A stretch of DNA of 5,029 bases from Caulobacteraceae bacterium UBA6225 (GTDB lineage: Bacteria; Pseudomonadota; Alphaproteobacteria; Caulobacterales; Caulobacteraceae): contig DJWR01000155.1 of assembly GCA_002441055.1 (NCBI GenBank), positions 1 to 5,029 on the forward strand, given 5' to 3'. The position numbers and the translations under genes are program-made. Below are positions 1 to 5,029 of the stretch, piece by piece. Position 1 is the stretch's first letter. Each line of letters begins with the position of its first letter. The notes below the pieces were generated by a model. That model searched no databases. It worked only from the letters and a program-made list of their open reading frames with translations, and had not been told where the DNA came from.

Positions 1-794
1 ATTTCACGTCCGACAATGTCGAGGTTAGCCTCGACAACATCTCCTCGATCCGGTTCGGCGACTATCTGAACTCGATCCCGCTGCCCGCCATTCTGGCGGT
101 GTTCAAGGCTGAGCAGCTGGAGAATTACGGCCTGCTGACGGTCGATTCGAACCTGATCTACTCCATCGTCGACGTCCTGCTCGGCGGGCGCCGTGGCACC
201 GCTGCCATGCGCATCGAGGGCCGTCCCTACACCACCATCGAGCGGGTGCTGGTGCAACGGATGGTCGAGGTGGTGCTGGCCGACGCCCGGGCGGCCTTCG
301 AGCCCCTGACGCCGGTCTCCTTCGTGCTGGACCGTCTGGAAACCAATCCGCGGTTCGCCGCCATCGCCCGGCCGGCCAACGCCGCCATCCTTGTGAAGCT
401 GCGCATCGACATGGAAGACCGCGGCGGGCGCATCGAGCTGCTGCTGCCCTATGCGACGCTCGAGCCCATTCGCAAGATGCTGCTGCAGCAGTTCATGGGC
501 GAGAAGTTCGGCCGCGACAACATCTGGGAAGGCCACTTGGCCACCGAGCTCTGGACGACCCAGATGGAGGTCCGCTGCGTCCTCGACGAGCTGCAGATTC
601 CGCTACAGCGCCTGCTCGACCTGCAGGTGGGCGAGACCATTGTGCTCAATGCCACGCCGGAAAGCCCGGTGGAGCTACGGGCCGGAAGCATTCCACTGAC
701 CCGCGGCCATATGGGCCGCCGCAATCACAACATCGCTGTCCGCGTCGAGGCCCCGCTCTCGCCGCAGGCTCGCAAAGCCGTGCAGAGGATCTGA
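1..794 (+). CDS. fliM: Flagellar motor switch protein FliM (3' part, start outside window)
   Basis: FliM is a cytoplasmic C-ring protein that links FliG to FliN and receives the CheY-P signal to switch rotation. The frame is open from base 3 (first visible residues FTSDNVEVSLDN) to TGA at 792-794, giving 263 visible residues; about 100 N-terminal residues, including the CheY-P-binding segment, lie upstream. The GTG at 99 is an internal codon, because clear FliM sequence precedes it. The visible part holds the CheC-like middle domain with the FliG-facing glycine motif LLGGRRG (visible residues about 59-65) and EGRPYTTIE just after it, then LPYATLEPIR, and a C-terminal SpoA/FliN-like domain (about 185-252) starting near LATELWTTQMEV and containing LLDLQVGETIVL. 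The glycine loop is one residue longer than GGDG of E. coli FliM, which is normal for this alphaproteobacterial type as far as I recall. The stop overlaps the next start by one base, so translation is probably coupled. Confidence 0.97.
   Translation, partial: FTSDNVEVSLDNISSIRFGDYLNSIPLPAILAVFKAEQLENYGLLTVDSNLIYSIVDVLLGGRRGTAAMRIEGRPYTTIERVLVQRMVEVVLADARAAFEPLTPVSFVLDRLETNPRFAAIARPANAAILVKLRIDMEDRGGRIELLLPYATLEPIRKMLLQQFMGEKFGRDNIWEGHLATELWTTQMEVRCVLDELQIPLQRLLDLQVGETIVLNATPESPVELRAGSIPLTRGHMGRRNHNIAVRVEAPLSPQARKAVQRI
784..789 (+). promoter_or_regulatory. Ribosome binding site for the PflI-like gene
   Basis: AGAGGA lies inside the last codons of fliM, 4 bases before the ATG at 794. The spacing is short, but with the TGATG stop-start overlap it supports this ATG as the true start and re-initiation by ribosomes finishing fliM. 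Confidence 0.5.
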
Positions 795-1309
795 TGAGTC
801 TGGTGGCGATCTCCATGAACCTCCTGCTGGCAGTTCTTCTGGCGTCGGCCCTGATCATGGGGTGGCGGCTGAACCGGCGTCTTAAAGCCCTGCGCGACAG
901 TCATGAGGGCTTCGCCCTGGCGGTGGCCGAGCTGGACGCCGCCGCCCGGCGGGCCGAGCAGGGCCTGGCCGACCTGCGCGCCGCCACTGATGAGGCGGCC
1001 GAAACCCTTGGCGACCGCGTTTCCGAAGCCCGCCAGCTCTCCACCCGACTGGAGCGACAACTGCGTGAGGGCCCCGCCCTGATGGAGGCCGAGGAGGCCG
1101 AACGCGCCGCTGAGCGGCGGCTGGGCGCCTTGCTGTCTGGCGCCCATGAGCTGCGACCCCCGCGCCCCCGCGCTGTTCCGGACCGCGAAATCGCCCCTGT
1201 CTCCCGCCCCTCCCGACCCCTGTCGAAAATGGCCCGGGCCCTGGAGGAAGATCTGTTTGACTCCGCCCCGGCCGAGGCCGAGGCCTATCTGAGCCGAGGC
1301 CGTCGATGA
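794..1309 (+). CDS. pflI: PflI-like flagellar positioning protein (DUF6468-type)
   Basis: This is a 171-residue bitopic membrane protein. Residues about 4-24 form one hydrophobic helix (MNLLLAVLLASALIMGW), followed by basic residues (RLNRRLK), which puts the C-terminal part in the cytoplasm. Residues about 28-112 are Ala/Glu/Arg/Leu-rich with heptad-like spacing and should be a coiled coil. Residues about 121-143 are Pro/Arg-rich (RPPRPRAVP, SRPSRPL). The tail has an acidic patch, ALEEDLFDS (149-157). Known: Caulobacter PflI is a protein of unknown biochemistry that clusters with early flagellar genes, localises to the flagellated pole, and when lost leaves flagella placed at random. Architecture and position directly after fliM match, but the assignment rests on these and not on an alignment. 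The ATG overlaps the fliM stop by one base and its own TGA overlaps the next ATG by four. The alternative name is simply a DUF6468 protein. Confidence 0.72.
   Translation: MSLVAISMNLLLAVLLASALIMGWRLNRRLKALRDSHEGFALAVAELDAAARRAEQGLADLRAATDEAAETLGDRVSEARQLSTRLERQLREGPALMEAEEAERAAERRLGALLSGAHELRPPRPRAVPDREIAPVSRPSRPLSKMARALEEDLFDSAPAEAEAYLSRGRR
1296..1299 (+). promoter_or_regulatory. Ribosome binding site for the MotE-like gene
   Basis: GAGG is 6 bases before the ATG at 1306, a standard distance, and lies within the end of the preceding gene. Together with the ATGA overlap it fixes this start. Confidence 0.5.
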
Positions 1310-2085
1310 AATCCGTGCCCCGCATCCTGCCCATCGTCGGCGTCGCCATTGGCGGCGTCCTGGTGGTCAACGCCCTGGCCGGGGCCCAGGCCCTGCCAGA
1401 CCTGCTCTCGGGCGCCCGCGCCTTCGCCCAGGAGGCTGTGGGTGAGGGGGCCGGCGAGGCCGAGGCGGGCAAAGGCGCCGCTGAAGCTGCTCCCACGGGC
1501 GAAGGGACGGACGCCGCGGCGACCTCCACCCTGCCCAAGCCTGTGGCCGCCTGTGCGCCCACCGCCGCCGAACTGGCCCGTGAAGCCGGCCTCTCGCCGG
1601 CCGAACTTCAGGTTCTGCAGTCCCTGGGCGAGCGCCGGGGTCAGCTGGACGCCCGTGAACAGTCCCTGGAGACGCAGTTGGCCCTGATGGCCGCCGCCGA
1701 GGCCAAGCTGGACGCCAAGGTCAAGGCGCTGAACGGCCTGAAGACCGACATTGAGAGCCTGATGGGCGAGGCCGAGGTCCGCGAAAACGCCGAGGTGGCG
1801 CGGATGGTGAAGGTGTTTGAGGGCATGAAGCCCAAGGATTCCGCCGCCCGCATGACCGTGCTGGACGACTCCGTGCGCCTGCCGATCGCTGCGGCCATGA
1901 AGGAGCGGGCGCTCTCGGCCATGCTGGCGGCCATGCCCCCGGAGGAGGCCAAGCGTCTGACTGAAAGCCTGGCCAGCCGCTTTGAGGCGGCCCGCGCCCT
2001 GGGCAAGGCGCTCAACGCCACCGAAAGCGCTGCGGCCGAGGCCGCCCCGCGCCCCGCGGCCCCGGCCGCCAAGGCGGGCGACTGA
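1306..2085 (+). CDS. MotE-like flagellar envelope protein (MgtE N-domain fold)
   Basis: This 259-residue protein has an N-terminal export signal or membrane anchor: basic MKSVPR, a hydrophobic run to about residue 25, and a possible signal peptidase site near AGAQA-LP (about 29/30). Residues 43-82 are a low-complexity Ala/Gly/Glu linker ending at the only cysteine, Cys83. Residues about 104-160 are a predicted coiled coil (LGERRGQLDAREQSLETQ onward). Residues about 161-226 form a helical domain resembling the N-terminal domain of MgtE magnesium transporters (VARMVKVFEGMKPKDSAARM, then MLAAMPPEEAKRL), with no transporter membrane domain, so it is not an Mg channel. Residues 238-259 are an Ala/Pro tail. 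Known: in Sinorhizobium, MotE is a periplasmic, disulfide-linked chaperone of the motility protein MotC. Inference: this protein works in the envelope beside the flagellum, perhaps with the TPR protein encoded 4 bases downstream. Automatic annotation as a magnesium transporter would be misleading. Confidence 0.8.
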   Translation: MKSVPRILPIVGVAIGGVLVVNALAGAQALPDLLSGARAFAQEAVGEGAGEAEAGKGAAEAAPTGEGTDAAATSTLPKPVAACAPTAAELAREAGLSPAELQVLQSLGERRGQLDAREQSLETQLALMAAAEAKLDAKVKALNGLKTDIESLMGEAEVRENAEVARMVKVFEGMKPKDSAARMTVLDDSVRLPIAAAMKERALSAMLAAMPPEEAKRLTESLASRFEAARALGKALNATESAAAEAAPRPAAPAAKAGD

Positions 2086-2089
2086 GCCG

Positions 2090-5002
2090 GTGACCTTGCG
2101 TCGGACCCTGCGCTCCGGCGTCGCGGCGGCCTGCATCCTGGCCACGGCCGCGCCTGCGGGCGTGGCCGCCCAGGCGCCCCCCGCCGCCGCTGAGGCGCTC
2201 GAGGTCCGAGTCGCCCAGGCCCGCGGATTTTCGCGGGTGGAGTTCCAGTGGCGCGGGGTCGCGCGTATGACCAGCCGCCAGGCGGGCCAGGTCCTGACCC
2301 TGCGGTTTTCCCGCGACGCCAATCCCGACATCACGCGCCTGAGGGTCTCGCCGCCCCGGGGTCTGAAGGCCGCCCAGGCCCGCCATGTGGGCGGTGTTCT
2401 CGAGCTCGATCTGACCCTGGACGAGGGGTATGAGGCCCGCCTGGGTCAGGCCGACGGCGCAGCCTTCGTCAATATCGCGCCCAAGCCTGAGGTTGAAACT
2501 GCCCAGACCCCGGCGCCCAAGGCGGCCGCCGCCGCGCAGGCGCCCCTGGAGCCGCCTCCCAGTCGGCCCAATCCTGTTCCCAGTGACGGTGTGGTGCGCC
2601 TGGACGCTCAGCTGGTCGGCGCCCAGGCGGTTTTGCGCTTCCCCTGGGCCGCGCCAGCGGGGGCGGCGGTCTTCCGTCGGGGCGACGCGGTCTGGGTGGT
2701 GTTTGACGCGCCCGCGCGTCTGGATGTCTCCAAGGCGCCCCGGGGTTTGCGCCAGTTTTCGCGCATGGAGGCCTTCCGGGGGCCCGACTATTCGGCGGTC
2801 CGTATCGCTAGCCCCCAGGGCACGCCGGTCTTCGCCATCAGCGAGGGCTCCAGCTGGATCATCGCCCTGGGCGCCGGCGCCCAGCCGCAGCCGGCTGTGA
2901 TCAATGTCCGTCGGGACGAGACCGGGGGACCTGCAAGCCTCACGGCGGCGGTGTCGGGGGTGACCCGCATCGTTCGTCTTCCCGATCCCATGGTTGGCGA
3001 CACCCTGACGGTGGCCACCGCCCTGGGTCCGGCCAAGGGCCTGCCCTCGCGGCGCGAATTCGTCCAGATGGCTCTGCTGCCGTCGGCCCAGGGCCTGGCC
3101 ATGGAAGCCTTCGCCGAGGACATCACCCTGTCCCGCGACGGTGACCTGGTGGCCATCGGTCGGCCGGAGGGCCTGGCCCTATCGTCGCCTACGGTGGCGG
3201 CGCGGCGCAATGAGGCCCCTGTCGGCGCGCCCATGCCAGCCGGCCGCCCAGCCCTGGTGGACTACGAGAACTGGCCAAAGACCGGGTCAGGCGGCTTCAT
3301 GTCGCGCTACAACGCCCTGGTCACCGCGGCCGCCGAAGAGGGGCTGGACGGTCAGGACAGCAAGGTCGCCGCCCGTATGGCCCTGGCCCGCTTCCTGGTC
3401 GGGACGGACCTCGCTTTCGAGGCCATCGGCGTGCTCAACGACGTCGCCCGACAGCATCCCTCCCTGCTGGGGGACGCTGAGTTCAGGGGGTTGCGCGGCA
3501 TCTCCCGGGTGATGGCGAGGCGCTACAAGGAAGCCAGCGCCGATTTTTCAGCCCCCGCCCTGGCCAATGATCCCTCAGCCGCCCTATGGCGCACCTATCT
3601 GGCGGCGCAGACCGCCCAGTGGCCTGAGACTCGCAAGGAGTTCGCCGCCGGCGCGGCGGCCTTCAACCAGTTTCCCGCCGTCTGGCGGCAGCGCTTCGCC
3701 CGGGCCGACGCCCAGGCCGCCTTGGCCATGGGCGATCTGGAGGGCGCGGACTCCCGCATTCGCATGGCGCTGACCGAGGACACAGACGCGCTCGAAGAGC
3801 TGGCCGTGCGGCTGTTGCAGGCCGAACTGGCGGAGAAGCGCGGTCAGACCGGCCGGGCTCTGCGCATCTACCAGGCCGTGGCCACTGCGCCAGCAGACCA
3901 CCTGTCGGCGCCCGCCCTGCTGAACGCCACCCGCATCCGCTATGAGGAAGGGGCCATCACCCCGATCCAGGCCATGGCGGCCTATGACAGCCTGCGTTTC
4001 CGCTGGCGTGGCGACGCCACGGAACTGGCTACGATCCGGGCATTGGGACGGCTATATCTGAGCCAGGGACGTTATCGCGAGGCGCTGGAGGCGCTGCGTT
4101 CGGCCGGGCAGAGATTGCCTGATCTCCCTGAAGCCCTGGGACTCCAGGCGGATCTGAGTGCGGCCTTCCGCGCTCTGTTCCTGGATGGTCTGGCCGATGG
4201 TCTAGAGCCGGTGCAGGCCCTGGCGCTCTTCTTCGATTTCAAGGACCTGACCCCCCTGGGCGCCGATGGGGACATGATGGTCCGTCGGCTCGTCCGTCGC
4301 CTGGTGGATGTGGACCTTTTGAATCAGGCCGCCGATCTGCTGGCCTATCAGGTGGACAACCGTCTCGATGGCGTGCCGCGGGCCCAGGTGGGCACGGATC
4401 TGGCCCTGATCTACCTGATGGACCGGAGGCCAGAGCAGGCGCTGGTGACCATCAACGGCACCCGGTCCACGGTCCTGCCGCGGCAGCTCAACGCCGAGCG
4501 GCGGCTGATCGAGGCCCGCGCCCTGTCCGATCTCGGCCGCCTGGACCACGCTCTGGAGGTGCTGGAGCGGGAAAACTCGGCCGAGGCGCGCGATCTGCGA
4601 GCCGAAATCGTCTGGCGAAAAAAGGACTGGCCCCAGGCGGGCCAGCTGTTCGAGGCCTCCCTGGGCGAGCGGTGGAAGAATGAGGGCGCTCTGAGCGCCG
4701 AGGACGAGGGCAAGCTGCTCCGGGCCGGCGTAGCCTTCAGCCTGGCCGGCGACGACGCCGCCCTCAGCCGACTGGAAGAGCGCTATCGCGGGTTCCTCGA
4801 CGAAGCTCGCAACCCCGAAGCCCTGCGCGTGGCCCTGACGGGCGTGGCCTCTGGCCCTGTCGGCGTCGGAGAGTTCGGCCGGCTGGCCGCCGATAACGAG
4901 GCCTTCGCCGGCTGGGTGGCGAAAATGAAAGACAAGTTCAGAGCCGCGGCCGCGCCCTCGACCCAGGCCGCCAAGGCCGATCCAGGGTCAAAGCCCGCCT
5001 AG
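2090..5002 (+). CDS. Large secreted TPR-repeat protein of the fliM operon
   Basis: A 970-residue protein of unknown exact function. The start is taken as GTG 2090, four bases after the preceding stop: it gives a good signal peptide (LRRTLR, then a hydrophobic core GVAAACILATAAPAGVAA, cleavage around residue 27-29, AxA type). The longer open frame from TTG 1982 would bury that signal behind a Pro/Arg-rich stretch and overlap the upstream gene by 104 bases. Mature protein: residues about 36-131 and 168-261 are beta-rich domains that look like copies of each other (FxW, then PRGL, then a hydrophobic end strand), separated by a Pro/Ala linker (132-165); a third, weaker copy spans about 290-357. 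After a linker with DYENWPK (391-397), residues about 405-905 are helical repeats of TPR type, clearest at 646-678 (LGRLYLSQGRYREALEALR) and 806-830 (LSDLGRLDHALEVLE). The C-terminal 20 residues are a disordered Ala/Lys/Pro tail. No other membrane segment is seen, so it is probably periplasmic. Operon position implies a motility or polar-assembly role; a MotC-like partner of the MotE-like protein is possible. Confidence 0.88.
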   Translation: MTLRRTLRSGVAAACILATAAPAGVAAQAPPAAAEALEVRVAQARGFSRVEFQWRGVARMTSRQAGQVLTLRFSRDANPDITRLRVSPPRGLKAAQARHVGGVLELDLTLDEGYEARLGQADGAAFVNIAPKPEVETAQTPAPKAAAAAQAPLEPPPSRPNPVPSDGVVRLDAQLVGAQAVLRFPWAAPAGAAVFRRGDAVWVVFDAPARLDVSKAPRGLRQFSRMEAFRGPDYSAVRIASPQGTPVFAISEGSSWIIALGAGAQPQPAVINVRRDETGGPASLTAAVSGVTRIVRLPDPMVGDTLTVATALGPAKGLPSRREFVQMALLPSAQGLAMEAFAEDITLSRDGDLVAIGRPEGLALSSPTVAARRNEAPVGAPMPAGRPALVDYENWPKTGSGGFMSRYNALVTAAAEEGLDGQDSKVAARMALARFLVGTDLAFEAIGVLNDVARQHPSLLGDAEFRGLRGISRVMARRYKEASADFSAPALANDPSAALWRTYLAAQTAQWPETRKEFAAGAAAFNQFPAVWRQRFARADAQAALAMGDLEGADSRIRMALTEDTDALEELAVRLLQAELAEKRGQTGRALRIYQAVATAPADHLSAPALLNATRIRYEEGAITPIQAMAAYDSLRFRWRGDATELATIRALGRLYLSQGRYREALEALRSAGQRLPDLPEALGLQADLSAAFRALFLDGLADGLEPVQALALFFDFKDLTPLGADGDMMVRRLVRRLVDVDLLNQAADLLAYQVDNRLDGVPRAQVGTDLALIYLMDRRPEQALVTINGTRSTVLPRQLNAERRLIEARALSDLGRLDHALEVLERENSAEARDLRAEIVWRKKDWPQAGQLFEASLGERWKNEGALSAEDEGKLLRAGVAFSLAGDDAALSRLEERYRGFLDEARNPEALRVALTGVASGPVGVGEFGRLAADNEAFAGWVAKMKDKFRAAAAPSTQAAKADPGSKPA

Positions 5003-5029
5003 AGCTTGGCGTCTTTTGACGGAATCGGG
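5001..5029 (+). repeat. Possible start of a dispersed intergenic repeat
   Basis: The tail of the window begins AGAGCTTGGCGTC right at the last stop codon, followed by TTTTGACGGAATCGGG. The pattern AGAGC, then TTTTGA, then GAATC resembles short intergenic repeats that I recall from alphaproteobacterial genomes, often starting within the stop codon. A small perfect hairpin, CGTC-TTTT-GACG, sits at 5010-5021, but a 4-bp stem is too weak to call a terminator. The element is cut by the window end, so the call is tentative. Confidence 0.3.

Noticed and set aside
99..101. GTG at 99 as the fliM start
   Set aside because: The frame continues to the window edge with clear FliM sequence (SLDNISSIRFGDYLNSIP), so the gene is cut by the window and does not start here.
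882..885. TTAA as half of a CtrA-binding site
   Set aside because: No second TTAA occurs seven bases away on either side, and the position is inside a coding region.
1786..1983. MgtE-type magnesium transporter
   Set aside because: Only the N-terminal helical domain resemblance is present. There are no CBS domains and no multi-helix membrane channel, and the domain follows an export signal.
1982..2089. Upstream extension of the large TPR gene from TTG at 1982
   Set aside because: The extra 36 residues are Pro/Arg-rich, overlap the MotE-like gene by 104 bases, and hide a good signal peptide that begins at GTG 2090.
2135..2137. Cysteine in the signal peptide of the TPR protein as a lipobox
   Set aside because: The cysteine is at residue 15 within the hydrophobic core, preceded by VAAA without the usual Leu at -3, and the core continues after it. 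A normal AxA cleavage further on fits better.
1285..2334. Long antisense open frame of 349 codons
   Set aside because: It lies opposite two well-supported genes, is Gly/Arg-rich with no domain pattern, and spans a gene junction. This is the usual antisense shadow of GC-rich coding sequence.
5010..5021. Rho-independent terminator after the TPR gene
   Set aside because: The stem has only four base pairs and the T run is the loop instead of following the stem.

Overview
The window is a compact stretch of flagellar genes from a high-GC alphaproteobacterium. It most resembles Caulobacteraceae (Caulobacter or Phenylobacterium type). The grounds are the FliM sequence, which carries the alphaproteobacterial signature GGRRGTAAMRIEGRPYTTIE, and the gene order fliM, then a PflI-like membrane protein, then a MotE-like protein, then a large periplasmic TPR protein. 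GC-rich third codon positions are seen throughout. No genus-level claim can be proven from the sequence alone.

Layout: bases 1-794 are the 3' part of fliM, open from the first base, so its start lies outside the window. Bases 794-1309 encode a small bitopic protein with a transmembrane helix, a coiled coil and a proline-rich tail, matching the architecture and location of the Caulobacter flagellum-placement protein PflI. Bases 1306-2085 encode an exported or membrane-anchored MotE-like protein with a coiled coil followed by an MgtE-N-like helical domain. Bases 2090-5002 encode a 970-residue secreted protein, starting at GTG, with three degenerate beta-rich repeats at its N-terminus and a long array of TPR-like helical repeats. 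Only 27 bases follow its stop codon.

All four genes lie on the + strand and are almost certainly one operon: the junctions are a 1-base overlap (TGATG), a 4-base overlap (ATGA) and a 4-base gap. There is no gene-free stretch longer than 27 bases and no visible internal promoter or terminator. Taken together the operon combines the C-ring switch (FliM), a polar placement factor (PflI-like) and two envelope proteins of poorly defined function.

The most interesting point is that the last two genes, a MotE-like protein with a single cysteine and a large periplasmic helical-repeat protein, look like a counterpart of the rhizobial MotE/MotC pair, in which MotE is the chaperone of the periplasmic motor protein MotC. 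The large TPR protein is the least characterised element, and its N-terminal triplicated domain appears to be worth a structural look.
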